From: Candidatus Butyricicoccus stercorigallinarum
Lineage (GTDB): Bacteria > Bacillota > Clostridia > Oscillospirales > Butyricicoccaceae
Direction: 5' to 3'
Assembly (NCBI GenBank): GCA_019112985.1
Contig: DXIG01000072.1
Span: 1 to 51,192, forward strand
DNA: 51,192 nt
In this document: in pieces, positions 43,516 through 51,192 of the stretch
Position numbering within the stretch: position 1 is the first letter of the stretch
Layout: each line of letters begins with the position of its first letter
The notes under the pieces: model-generated
What the model saw: only the letters and a program-made list of their open reading frames with translations
Databases searched by the model: none
What the model was told of the DNA's origin: nothing
Program-made: the position numbers and the translations under genes

Positions 43516-43968
43516 TCATCGTCCGGTCGAGCCAAACCCGCCCGCGCCGCGCGCGGTTTCGCCCAGCTGCTGCGCTTCCTCCGCCGCGAACGGCACGACC
43601 GGCAGGACGCACAGCTGCGCAATGCGCTCGCCCGGCTCTATCGTATACGCCGCGTCGGACAGGTTGACCAGCCCGACGCACACCTCGCCGCGATAATCGC
43701 TGTCGATCACGCCGACGCCGTTGGACAGCGTCAGCCCGTGCCGGATGCCCAGCCCGCTGCGCGCAAACACAAACGCGCCGTAGCCCGCGTCCGGCAGCTC
43801 AATCGCCAGCCCGGTCGGGACGAGCGCGCGCCCCATCGGCGGCACGGTCACCGCCTCGTCCAGATTGGCGCACAGGTCGGCGCCCGCCGCCCCTGCGGTG
43901 GCCCGGCGCGGCAGCGCGGGCAGCCGCCCCTGCGGCGACGCGATGCGCCGGAACTTTACGGTTATCAT
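43516..43968 (-). CDS. dut: dUTP diphosphatase
   Basis: Converts dUTP to dUMP, keeping uracil out of DNA and feeding thymidylate synthesis. The 150-residue trimeric-type dUTPase shows motif 1 (TAGAAGADLCA), motif 2 (FARSGLGIRHGLTLSNGVGV), motif 3 (VIDSDYRGEVCVGLVN), motif 4 (ERIAQLCVLPV) and the C-terminal P-loop-like motif 5 (RGAGGFGSTGR). The ATG at 43968 lies just after the U32 peptidase gene stop. Confidence 0.96.
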   Translation of the reverse strand: MITVKFRRIASPQGRLPALPRRATAGAAGADLCANLDEAVTVPPMGRALVPTGLAIELPDAGYGAFVFARSGLGIRHGLTLSNGVGVIDSDYRGEVCVGLVNLSDAAYTIEPGERIAQLCVLPVVPFAAEEAQQLGETARGAGGFGSTGR

Positions 43969-43973
43969 CGGTA

Positions 43974-46088
43974 TTATTCCACTCCTCTGCGATACAATCC
44001 CCGCGTGGGCTGCACGCCGAAGTCCGGCGTCCCGCCCGTCAGCACCGCGCGCGCGATGTCCGCCGCCCGGTCGGGGGATTCGTCGGTAAACAGCAGGCGG
44101 GCGTAGGCCACGCCGGTCTGCCGGTATTCCTCCGGCGGCAAAAACAGCGGCTGCGAGTTGTACAGGCTGTTGCGGCAGTGCTCCTCGCGGAACACGGGGA
44201 AACGCGCGCCGCGCCGGTCGGTCAGGTAGTATGCGCCGGCGGCGCATTTGCCCGTCCCGTCGCGCCGGCAGCCGCCCTCCTTGCCCGCGATCATGCAGTT
44301 TTCCGTCAGCATGAGCGGCAGGCGGCCGCAGACGATCAGCTCGGTCTCCAGCGGCTTGCGCAGATCGCGCACCTGCGGCAGCCGCAGCTCAAACGACAGC
44401 GTCTGCCGCGCGACGCCCATGCCGCGCAGCACGTCGAGCGCGGCCGAATTGAATGCGTTCAGCCCAAAATCGCCGAACGCCTCCAGCCCGCGCGCCCGCA
44501 CGGGCGCAATCTGTCCGATCGTGCCACACAGCGCCGCCGTGCAGCCCATGCCGCAGCACACATTCAGCTGCGCCAGCACGTCCGCCTGCTCGCTGTCCCA
44601 CACGATGCGCGGCAGGACGGGAACGAGCACGCAGCCGCGCGCGATCAGCTGCTGCGCGCGCGCCGGATGCGCGGCGAGCTCGCGCGCGGGCACATAAAAC
44701 GCCTGCACCGGCAGCTGCGCCAGCGCGTCCGTGATCTGCGCCAGCGCGCGCACCTGTACGGTGTAGCCCAGAAAGCCGGCCGGTTTGTCTTCGATTTCCA
44801 CAGGCGCGTCCAGCTCGCGCACCGGCGGCACCGCCGCGCGCGCCTGCTCCAGCGCCGTCAGCGCCTGCCGGCGCAGGTCGTTGACCGCCTTCGCCGCGAT
44901 GCGCAGCCCGCCGTCCAGGCGGACGTCCACCGCGCGCACGGCAAACGGCGTGCCGCCCGTCTTGCGCAGCGACGCCTCGATGTCCGCCGCCGTCGTCTCG
45001 CGCTTCTGCGCGCGTTCGGGGGCGGCCGCGTGTACGGTCACGGTGTGTGCGCCGTCGTCTGCGTGCAGCGCGACCGGCGCGCCTTCGCGCGCCGAAAAGG
45101 CGAACGACACCGCCGCACAGGGGCGCTCCTGTCCCGGCGCGAACGTGCGCGCCGCCGCGTCATACAGCGGGGCGAGCCCCTTTTCCGGCGCGGGCGCGCG
45201 CATGCCGAACATCGCGGGGCCGACCGCCCCGTCCAGATACCCCTGCGTAAAGCCGTCGCGCGAAAAGACCCGCGCCAGCGTGTCCATCTCCTCCCGCGTC
45301 GGCGCGCGCCCTTCGCGCAGCACCGCCGCGTAAATCTTCGTGACGATGGCGACATATTCCGGGCGCTTCATGCGCCCCTCGATTTTGAGCGAGGACACGC
45401 CCGCCTCGCACAGCGCGCGCAGGCGCGGCAGCAGGCACAAGTCCTTCAAGCTCATCGGATAGCGGTTGCTGCCGCCATAGGGCAGACGGCACGGCTGCGC
45501 GCACATGCCCCGGTTGCCGCTGCGCCGCCCGATGACGGCGGACAGCCCGCACTGTCCGGAATAGCACATGCACAGCGCGCCGTGCACAAATACCTCGGTC
45601 TCAATCCCGGCGCGCGCCGTAATCAGGCGAACCTCCTCCAGCGGCAGCTCGCGCGACAGCACGACGCGCGAAAAGCCCAGCTGCGCGGCCGCCTGCGCGC
45701 CCGCCAGCGAATGCACCGTCAGCTGCGTCGAAGCGTGCAGCACAGCGTCGGGAAAGCGCGCCCGGATGTGGCGCGCCGCGCCCAGATCCTGCACGATCAG
45801 CGCGTCCGCGCCCGCCTCCAGCAGCAGGCGCACATCGCGCAGCAGCGCGGGCAGCTCGCGGTCGGACACCAGCGTGTTGACCGTGACGTTGGTCTTCACG
45901 CCGCGCTGGCGGCAGTAGGCCAGCGCCTGCCGCATCTCGTCCGCGGTGAAGTTTTTCGCGCCGCGCCGCGCGTGAAAAGAGCCAAAACCCAGATAGATCG
46001 CCGTCGCGCCGTTCTGTACGGCGGCGCGCACCGCGTCCATCGAGCCCGCCGGGGCGAGCAGCTCCGGCAGCCGCCTGTCCTGCGTCAC
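43974..46088 (-). CDS. U32-family protein, RlhA/YdcP-like (rRNA or tRNA hydroxylation)
   Basis: A 704-residue long-form U32 protein. The N-terminal domain shows LPELLAPAGSMDAVRAAVQN, GATAIYLGFGSFHARRGAKN, NTLVSDRELPALL and LHASTQLTVHS, and the family signature EVFVHGALCMCYSGQCGLSA with GNRGMCAQPC, where the cysteines suggest an iron-sulfur cluster. A middle DUF3656-like domain and a C-terminal U32 repeat (ETELIVCGRLPLMLTENCMI) follow. Characterised members (RlhA, TrhP/TrhO) hydroxylate rRNA or tRNA using prephenate; the older peptidase label is misleading. The start is a GTG overlapping the zapA stop (GTGA). zapA followed by a U32 gene is common in Clostridia. Confidence 0.9.
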   Translation of the reverse strand: MTQDRRLPELLAPAGSMDAVRAAVQNGATAIYLGFGSFHARRGAKNFTADEMRQALAYCRQRGVKTNVTVNTLVSDRELPALLRDVRLLLEAGADALIVQDLGAARHIRARFPDAVLHASTQLTVHSLAGAQAAAQLGFSRVVLSRELPLEEVRLITARAGIETEVFVHGALCMCYSGQCGLSAVIGRRSGNRGMCAQPCRLPYGGSNRYPMSLKDLCLLPRLRALCEAGVSSLKIEGRMKRPEYVAIVTKIYAAVLREGRAPTREEMDTLARVFSRDGFTQGYLDGAVGPAMFGMRAPAPEKGLAPLYDAAARTFAPGQERPCAAVSFAFSAREGAPVALHADDGAHTVTVHAAAPERAQKRETTAADIEASLRKTGGTPFAVRAVDVRLDGGLRIAAKAVNDLRRQALTALEQARAAVPPVRELDAPVEIEDKPAGFLGYTVQVRALAQITDALAQLPVQAFYVPARELAAHPARAQQLIARGCVLVPVLPRIVWDSEQADVLAQLNVCCGMGCTAALCGTIGQIAPVRARGLEAFGDFGLNAFNSAALDVLRGMGVARQTLSFELRLPQVRDLRKPLETELIVCGRLPLMLTENCMIAGKEGGCRRDGTGKCAAGAYYLTDRRGARFPVFREEHCRNSLYNSQPLFLPPEEYRQTGVAYARLLFTDESPDRAADIARAVLTGGTPDFGVQPTRGLYRRGVE

Positions 46089-47047
46089 TTGAGCAGACGC
46101 GCCAGACGGGTGCGCAGATCGTTGAGCTGCCCCTCGGTGGACGCCAGATCGCGTTCCAGCTGCTCAATGCGGTCGCGCATCTCGTCGCAGGCCGCCGCCT
46201 TTTCGCGCATCTCGCGCAGCTCGCGCTCGGTGCGCTCCGCCTGCGCCAGATCGGCCTGATGGCGCTTGTCCGCGTCGACCAGCTGTTCCTCCAGCTGCTC
46301 GATGCGGCGCGTGCGCGCCGCCGCCACGTTCTGCGCGGTCTGCACGCGCGACTCCGCCTCTTCCTGCGCGGCGCGCGCGCTGGCTTCCGCCTCCTGTACG
46401 CGCACCTCCGCCTGCTCCTGCGCGGCGCGCAGATCCGCTTCTACCTGCGCTTTGGCGGCCTCGACGCGCGCCGCTACCTCCGCCTGCACGGACTGCACGC
46501 GCGCCTCCGCGTCCTGTCTGGACGCCGCTGCCTGCGCGTCCGCTTCATCTTTCGCGGCGCGCACGCGCGCTTCCGCGTCCTGCCTGGCCGCCTCTACCTG
46601 CGCTTCCGCCTCGCGCAGCTTGTCCTCCAGTCCGGCGAGGCTGTCGCGATCCGCCGCCGACGCCGCGACCTGCTGCTCCAGCTCCCCGATGCGGCTCTTG
46701 AGCTGATCGACCGCCTCCAGCTCCGCCGCGCGGTCGGCCGCGCGCTGCTCGAGCGCGCGGATCTCCTCCTGCGCGTCCGCCAGATCCTGTGTCAGCGTCT
46801 TGTTGTCCACCAGATAGCTGGAAATCTGCTTGCGCAGGTTTTCCGCGCCCTGCACCGCCTGCACGTAGTTGTCCGCCATATCGCAGGCCGCCAGCGTGAG
46901 CGCCTGCATCAGGTTTGCACCGCTTTCCCGGATCTTGCTCACGCGGTTGTCCACCAACGTGGCGATCTTGGTCATATATTCCTCATCCTGCTCTCCGGTC
47001 ATCGTGAACCGGTTGCCCGCAATGACGACTTCGACTCGGTTTTTCAT
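46085..47047 (-). CDS. zapA: ZapA-like cell division protein with a long coiled-coil extension
   Basis: Residues 1-90 match ZapA, which bundles FtsZ filaments: MKNRVEVVIAGNRFTMTGEQ, then DEEYMTKIATLVDNRVSKIR and LTLAACDMADNYVQAV. Normal ZapA is about 90-110 residues; this product has 320. The remaining 230 residues are an almost uninterrupted alanine/glutamate/arginine/glutamine coiled coil, with a run of quasi-repeats such as RQDAEARVRAAKDEAD and RQDAEARVQSVQAEVA, ending in heptads around RIEQLERDLASTEGQLNDL. The ATG at 47047 has GGGAGG upstream. It is the first gene of the operon leading to mrdA. Confidence 0.9.
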   Translation of the reverse strand: MKNRVEVVIAGNRFTMTGEQDEEYMTKIATLVDNRVSKIRESGANLMQALTLAACDMADNYVQAVQGAENLRKQISSYLVDNKTLTQDLADAQEEIRALEQRAADRAAELEAVDQLKSRIGELEQQVAASAADRDSLAGLEDKLREAEAQVEAARQDAEARVRAAKDEADAQAAASRQDAEARVQSVQAEVAARVEAAKAQVEADLRAAQEQAEVRVQEAEASARAAQEEAESRVQTAQNVAAARTRRIEQLEEQLVDADKRHQADLAQAERTERELREMREKAAACDEMRDRIEQLERDLASTEGQLNDLRTRLARLLK

Positions 47048-47113
47048 GAATCTCTGCCTCCCGTTTTCCGTTCTCACGGCCCGCGCCGCGGACGGATTTC
47101 TTCATACACGGGT

Positions 47114-47143
47114 ATTATATCACAGTCTCTCCCCCTTTGTTAA
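47114..47143 (-). promoter_or_regulatory. Promoter of the zapA-to-mrdA operon
   Basis: TTAACA (47138-47143), an 18-base spacer and TATAAT (47114-47119) on the minus strand, with TG one base before the -10. Confidence 0.75.
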
Positions 47144-47248
47144 CAGTTTGTTGCACAAAGCGCACTTTTTTCGCACCGAATCCGCGCACACGCCCGCGCG
47201 TGCCGCCGCTCTGTGCATCCTGCACAGAAAAAACAAACAGAAAAGAAA

Positions 47249-47277
47249 TTGTATCCGGCGCTTTTTCGTGCTAAAAT
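47249..47277 (+). promoter_or_regulatory. Promoter of proB-proA
   Basis: TTGTAT (47249-47254), a 17-base spacer and TAAAAT (47272-47277), with TG one base before the -10. It diverges from the zapA promoter about 105 bases away. Confidence 0.7.
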
Positions 47278-47334
47278 GAAAAAACAAACGAATTTCTGCC
47301 GCACCGGCGGCGCAGCAAAGGAGAACGCCCCATT

Positions 47335-48138
47335 ATGATGAATCTGAGTCAGGTGCACCGCATTGTGGTCAAAGTCGGCACCTCGACGCTCACCTACCCC
47401 ACCGGAAAGCTGAACATCCGCGGCATTGAACGCCTCGTCCGCTGCATCGCGGACCTGCACAACTGCGGTTACGATATGATGCTCGTCTCGTCCGGCGCCA
47501 TCGGCGTCGGCGCGTCCAAGCTCCGCCTGGCGGAGCGCCCCACCTCGCTGCGCATGAAGCAGGCCGCCGCCGCGGTCGGCCAGTGCGAGCTGATGCACAT
47601 TTATGACAAAATTTTTGCGGAATACGGCATCGCCACCGCCCAGGTCCTGCTCACCACCGAGGACACCGAGGACGACCGCCGCCGCCTCAACGTGCACAAC
47701 ACCTTCGACGCGCTGCTCGAGACGGGCGCGCTGCCCATCGTCAACGAAAACGACACGGTCGCCGTCGAGGAAATCGAGTTCGGCGACAACGACCGCCTCG
47801 CCGCCGTCGTCGCGCGCGTCTGCTATGCCGACCTGCTCGTCATCCTGACCGACATGGACGGCCTGTTCGACAGCGACCCGCGCGAGCACCCGGAGGCGCG
47901 TCTCATCCCCGTCGTGCACAAGATCACCGACGAGCTGCGCGAGATCGCGGGCGGCGCGGGCACGCGCAACGGCACCGGCGGCATGGCGACCAAACTGGGC
48001 GCCGCCGAGCTGTGCATGGAGCGCGGCATTCCCATGTTCGTCGTCAACGGCGCCAATCCGGAGACGCTGTACGACATCACACAGGGCCGGCTCGCCGGAA
48101 CGCTGTTCCTGCCGCCGCACGCCCCAGCCAAGGACTAA
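47335..48138 (+). CDS. proB: Glutamate 5-kinase, short form without PUA domain
   Basis: Phosphorylates glutamate to gamma-glutamyl phosphate, the first step of proline synthesis. The 267-residue protein has HRIVVKVGTSTLTYPTGKLN, MLVSSGAIGVGASKL, QVLLTTEDTEDDRRRLNVHN, PIVNENDTVAVEEIEFGDND and GTRNGTGGMATKLGAA, all kinase-domain motifs. It ends after the kinase domain, lacking the C-terminal PUA domain of the E. coli enzyme. AAAGGAG precedes the ATG pair at 47335/47338. The product is passed to ProA, encoded 51 bases downstream. Confidence 0.96.
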   Translation: MMNLSQVHRIVVKVGTSTLTYPTGKLNIRGIERLVRCIADLHNCGYDMMLVSSGAIGVGASKLRLAERPTSLRMKQAAAAVGQCELMHIYDKIFAEYGIATAQVLLTTEDTEDDRRRLNVHNTFDALLETGALPIVNENDTVAVEEIEFGDNDRLAAVVARVCYADLLVILTDMDGLFDSDPREHPEARLIPVVHKITDELREIAGGAGTRNGTGGMATKLGAAELCMERGIPMFVVNGANPETLYDITQGRLAGTLFLPPHAPAKD

Positions 48139-48188
48139 TCCGCCCGGTTTTCCGGGATTGCAAAACAGACAGAAGGAAGGATGATCGT

Positions 48189-49433
48189 ATGCTCTCTGTA
48201 CGCGAGACCTGCCAGCGCGCCGCCGCCGCCAAGCACGAGATCGGCGCGCTCGGCACCCATGAGAAAAACCGCGTCCTGCTCGCCATTGCGGACGCCTTGC
48301 AGGCGCGCCGCGCGGACATCAAAGCCGCCAACGCGCTGGACATCGAGGCCGGACGCAAAAACGGCCTGAACGAAGGCCTGATCGACCGCCTGACGCTGGG
48401 CGACGACCGCATCGACGGCGTCGCCGAGGGCTGCCGCCAGGTCGCCGCCCTGCCCGACCCGGTCGGCGAGGTGACCGAGATGAAGGTCACGCCCAACGGC
48501 CTGAAAATCGGCAAAAAGCGCGTGCCGATGGGCGTCATCGGCATCATCTACGAATCGCGCCCCAACGTCACGGTGGACGCGGCGGCGCTCTGCTTCAAGG
48601 CCGGCTCTGCCTGCGTGCTGCGCGGCGGCAAGGAGGCGTTCCGCTCCAACCAGTGCCTGATGAGCATCATGCGCGACGCGGTCGCCGCCTGCGGCCTGTC
48701 GCCCGACATTTTGAATCTGGTCGAGGACACAACGCATGAGGGCGCCAACGTCATGATGCAGGCAAACGGCCTGATCGACGTGCTCATCCCGCGCGGCAGC
48801 GGGCGCCTGATTCAGGCGGTCGTGCAGAACGCCACCGTCCCGGTCATCGAAACCGGCGTCGGCAACTGCCACATCTATGTCGACGCGAGCGCCGGGCTGG
48901 ACATGGCGCTGGATATTTTGGAAAACGCCAAGTGCCAGCGCGTCTCCGTCTGCAACGCGGCGGAGAGCCTGCTCGTACACCGCGACGTCGCAGCGGCCTT
49001 TCTCCCGCTGGCCAAGCAGCGGCTGGACGCGCACAACGTCGTCTGGCACGGCTGTCCGGACACCTGCGCGCTGCTGCCCGGCATCGCGCCCGCGACCGAA
49101 GCGGACTACGGCACGGAATACCTCGACTATGAAATCTCCTGCAAAATCGTCGATTCGGTCGACGAAGCCATCAACCACATCAACCGCTACAACACCGGAC
49201 ACTCGGAGAGCATCGTGACGCACGACTACTTCGCCGCGCAGAAATTCCTCGACCGTGTGGATGCGGCGGCGGTGTATGTCAACGCCTCCACCCGCTTCAC
49301 CGACGGCGGTGAGTTCGGCTTCGGCGCGGAAATCGGCATCTCGACCCAGAAGCTGCACGCGCGCGGCCCCATGGGTCTGAAGGAACTGACGTCCAACAAA
49401 TACATCATCTACGGAGAGGGACAGATCCGCTGA
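48189..49433 (+). CDS. proA: Gamma-glutamyl phosphate reductase
   Basis: Reduces gamma-glutamyl phosphate to glutamate semialdehyde with NADPH, the second proline step. The 414-residue protein has the family stretch GVIGIIYESRPNVTVDAAAL, CVLRGGKEAFRSN, VEDTTHEGANVMMQANGLID, the catalytic Cys255 in QRVSVCNAAESLLVH, and YVNASTRFTDGGEFGFGAEI near the C-terminus. The ATG at 48189 is preceded by AAGGAAGG. It forms an operon with proB and probably the CYTH gene. No proC is in the window. Confidence 0.97.
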   Translation: MLSVRETCQRAAAAKHEIGALGTHEKNRVLLAIADALQARRADIKAANALDIEAGRKNGLNEGLIDRLTLGDDRIDGVAEGCRQVAALPDPVGEVTEMKVTPNGLKIGKKRVPMGVIGIIYESRPNVTVDAAALCFKAGSACVLRGGKEAFRSNQCLMSIMRDAVAACGLSPDILNLVEDTTHEGANVMMQANGLIDVLIPRGSGRLIQAVVQNATVPVIETGVGNCHIYVDASAGLDMALDILENAKCQRVSVCNAAESLLVHRDVAAAFLPLAKQRLDAHNVVWHGCPDTCALLPGIAPATEADYGTEYLDYEISCKIVDSVDEAINHINRYNTGHSESIVTHDYFAAQKFLDRVDAAAVYVNASTRFTDGGEFGFGAEIGISTQKLHARGPMGLKELTSNKYIIYGEGQIR

Positions 49434-49468
49434 TCTGCCGCCCCCGCAAACCGAAAGGAGACCGCTCT

Positions 49469-50071
49469 ATGGAACGCGAATTCAAGTGGCAAATCGCCGA
49501 GCCCGCCGACTTCGACCGCATTGCGGAGAGCGACGCGGTTCAGCCGCTGATCACCTCCTCCGGCACGGCCGACATGGAGGCCATCTATTACGACACCTTT
49601 GACGGCCAGCTCGCCAAAGCGCACAGCGGCCTGCGCCTGCGCCGCGAGAACGGCGAGTCCGTCGTCTGCCTCAAGCTCGCCCCGCAGGAGGGCTTTGGCG
49701 GCGCGTTCAAAGCGCGCGAGGAGTACGAATGCTATGCGCCCGATATCCGCAGCGGCATGCTCAACCTGCCGTCCGCCGGCGCGCCGCAGGAATTTTGCGA
49801 CGAGATTCTCAAATCCGACCTGATGGAGCTGGGACGCACAATTTTCACGCGCCGCAGCTATCAGCTCGCCTACGAGGGCTGCACCTGTGAGCTGGCGTTC
49901 GACAGCGGCAAGATCACGCACCGCGGGCGCGTCCGCCCGATCTGCGAGATGGAGCTGGAGCTGAAGGACGGCAGCGAGGCCGATTTCCAGGCGCTCGCGC
50001 TCGCGCTTCAGGCCAAATTCTCCCTCAAGCCGGAGCCGCTTTCCAAACTGGCCCGTATGCTCCGGCTGTAA
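49469..50071 (+). CDS. CYTH-domain protein (triphosphate tunnel metalloenzyme)
   Basis: A 200-residue CYTH-domain protein. The N-terminal EREFKW carries the ExExK metal-binding signature. The tunnel strands follow with basic and acidic residues (AIYYDTFDGQL, GLRLRRENGESVVCLKLAP, TRRSYQLAYEGCTCELAFDS, ICEMELELKDGSEADF). The family includes thiamine triphosphatases and inorganic triphosphatases; which substrate is used cannot be told here. AAAGGAG lies before the ATG. It is 35 bases after proA and probably co-transcribed, although no pathway link to proline synthesis is known. Confidence 0.88.
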   Translation: MEREFKWQIAEPADFDRIAESDAVQPLITSSGTADMEAIYYDTFDGQLAKAHSGLRLRRENGESVVCLKLAPQEGFGGAFKAREEYECYAPDIRSGMLNLPSAGAPQEFCDEILKSDLMELGRTIFTRRSYQLAYEGCTCELAFDSGKITHRGRVRPICEMELELKDGSEADFQALALALQAKFSLKPEPLSKLARMLRL

Positions 50072-50085
50072 TACCGGAAAAATGA

Positions 50086-50121
50086 AATCTCCCGCAGGAA
50101 GCCCCTGCGGGAGATTTTTTT
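50086..50121 (+). terminator. Terminator of the proB-proA-CYTH operon
   Basis: A perfect 13-bp stem, AATCTCCCGCAGG (50086-50098) with CCTGCGGGAGATT (50104-50116), followed by a T run. The opposite strand also has a T-rich flank, so it may also end the converging leucine-rich-repeat gene. Confidence 0.92.
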
Positions 50122-50130
50122 GTAAAGCTG

Positions 50131-51192
50131 TCAGCCCTCGTAGTTGTAGTGAATAGTCGCGTTCAGAAGCGGACCATTGCGGTCGCCGATTTCAATCGCC
50201 GCCCACTGTTCTTCGGTTCCGCGGTAGTAGACGTCGGTCAGGTCGTCGCATTCGATAAACGCACCCTCGCCGATGCTCGTCACACCGTTGCCAATCGTCA
50301 CGCTCGTCAGGCTGACGCACATCTGAAACGCACTCTCGCCGATGCTTGTCACGCCATTTCCGATCGTCACGCTCGTCAAGTTGAAGCAATATGCAAACGC
50401 ACCGTCGCCGATGTTCGTCACGCTGTCTGAGATCATCACGCTCGTCAGGCTTTCGCAACCGTAAAACGCATCTTCGCCGATGCTCGTCACGCTGTCCGGG
50501 ATCGTATACGCGCCGGATTTTCCGCCCGGATACTGAACCAACGTCGTCTGGTCTTTATTGAATAATACACCCTCCAGAGAACTGTATGCGGTGTTATCCA
50601 CATCGACCGTAATCTCCGTCAGACTGTTGCATGTCCAAAACGCGCTATCACCGATACTCGTCACGCCGATGCCAATCGTCACGCTCGACAGACTGTCGCA
50701 ATAATAAAACGCATAGCTGCCGATGCTCGTCACACTATCCGGAATCGCCACGCTCGTCAGGTTGTCGCAATATTCAAACGCGCTATCACCGATGCTCGTC
50801 ACGCTGTCCGGAATCGTCACGCTCGTCAGGCTGTCGCAATTGCGAAACGCATCTTCGCCGATGCTCGTCACGCTGTCCGGGATCGTATACGCGCCGGATT
50901 TTCCGCCCGGATACTGAACCAACGTCGTCTGGTCTTTATTGAATAATACACCCTCCAGAGAGCTGTATGCGGCGTTGTCCGTATCAACTGCAATTTCTGT
51001 CAGACTGCTGCATCCCCTAAACGCGCTATCACCGATACTCGTCACGCCGCTGCCGATCGTCACGCTCGTCAGGCTTTCGCAGCAGCAAAACGCATCGCTG
51101 CCGATGCTCGTCACACTATCCGGAATCGCCACGCTCGTCAGGTTGTCGCAATATTCAAACGCGCTATCACCGATGCTCGTCACGCTGTCCGG
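50131..51192 (-). CDS. BspA-type leucine-rich-repeat protein, 5' part beyond the window
   Basis: A repeat protein with 353 codons visible; the frame is open to the right edge, so the N-terminus and any signal peptide are missing. It is built from 23-residue LRR_5 units of the type SVTSIGDSAFEYCDNLTSVA. At about every fifth unit a longer insert occurs (TEIAVDTDNAAYSSLEGVLF, then NKDQTTLVQYPGGKSGAYTI). Such BspA-like proteins are usually secreted or surface-exposed and bind host or bacterial surfaces. The C-terminus (AAIEIGDRNGPLLNATIHYN) looks like a capping repeat, with no sortase or membrane anchor. Codon use is visibly more AT-rich than in neighbouring genes, which may mean horizontal origin or repeat-driven drift. 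Confidence 0.88.
   Translation of the reverse strand, partial: PDSVTSIGDSAFEYCDNLTSVAIPDSVTSIGSDAFCCCESLTSVTIGSGVTSIGDSAFRGCSSLTEIAVDTDNAAYSSLEGVLFNKDQTTLVQYPGGKSGAYTIPDSVTSIGEDAFRNCDSLTSVTIPDSVTSIGDSAFEYCDNLTSVAIPDSVTSIGSYAFYYCDSLSSVTIGIGVTSIGDSAFWTCNSLTEITVDVDNTAYSSLEGVLFNKDQTTLVQYPGGKSGAYTIPDSVTSIGEDAFYGCESLTSVMISDSVTNIGDGAFAYCFNLTSVTIGNGVTSIGESAFQMCVSLTSVTIGNGVTSIGEGAFIECDDLTDVYYRGTEEQWAAIEIGDRNGPLLNATIHYNYEG
50470..51192 (-). repeat. 381-bp direct repeat inside the leucine-rich-repeat gene
   Basis: Sequence at 50470-50850 recurs from 50851 with an offset of exactly 381 bases (127 codons), in the same frame. Stretches of around 100 bases are nearly identical, for example from 50470 and 50851, and from 50721 and 51102. 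The second copy runs into the window edge. Confidence 0.85.

Overview
This 51 kb window is GC-rich (about 60% by eye) and looks like a chromosomal piece of a high-GC, Gram-positive-type anaerobe of the class Clostridia (Bacillota). The inference rests on gene order (rsfS-LytR/CpsA/Psr-yqeK-nadD-yhbY; smc-ftsY; rnc-radical SAM; zapA-U32 peptidase; mreC-mreD-mrdA-minD-mgsA), on a Clostridia-type topoisomerase B subunit, on a DUF4830 protein, and on Firmicutes-style promoters and Shine-Dalgarno sites. No rRNA, tRNA, CRISPR array, prophage or intact insertion sequence was found. Most genes lie on the minus strand, so they are read from high to low coordinates; only a small lipoprotein (34.0 kb) and proB-proA-CYTH (47.3-50.1 kb) are on plus.

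Layout. 1-3.2 kb: a truncated type IIA topoisomerase B subunit, two small membrane proteins and rpsU, each with its own promoter and mostly its own terminator. 3.3-14.8 kb: a compact run smc-ftsY-rph-rdgB-yhbY-nadD-yqeK-LCP-rsfS-leuS (chromosome organisation, protein targeting, RNA maturation, nucleotide sanitation, NAD synthesis, ribosome silencing, leucyl-tRNA charging), largely coupled by ATGA or GTGA overlaps. 15.0-25.8 kb: a second dense run, ktrB(pseudogene)-ktrA-rRNA methylase-dprA-topA-trmFO-plsX-acpP-rnc-radical SAM, covering potassium uptake, DNA uptake/topology, RNA modification and fatty-acid/phospholipid initiation. 25.9-31.6 kb: lysS, greA, an S41 peptidase, a 30-residue membrane peptide, a CdaR/PucR-type regulator and an RsuA-type pseudouridine synthase.

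31.7-34.75 kb is the most accessory-looking part: a DUF4830 protein, an alpha/beta hydrolase and a lipoprotein, separated by 57-bp tandem repeats, a 146-bp MITE-like palindromic element, an attenuator-like hairpin and 22-bp tandem repeats. 34.8-47.1 kb: aspS and hisS, a methylglyoxal synthase homologue with altered active-site residues, a MinD-like ATPase, and the operon zapA-U32-dut-maf-mreC-mreD-mrdA for division, cell shape and housekeeping. 47.3-50.1 kb: proline synthesis (proB, proA) and a CYTH phosphatase. From 50.1 kb to the edge: the 3' part of a BspA-type leucine-rich-repeat protein containing a 381-bp internal duplication.

Points most worth following up: the doubly broken ktrB next to an intact ktrA; the methylglyoxal synthase homologue lacking canonical catalytic residues; a ZapA with a roughly 230-residue coiled-coil extension; the 30-codon Prli42-like ORF; and a TTGTACAA-type palindrome shared by neighbouring promoters. 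All functional calls come from reading the translated sequence and from knowledge of the families; no database search was run.
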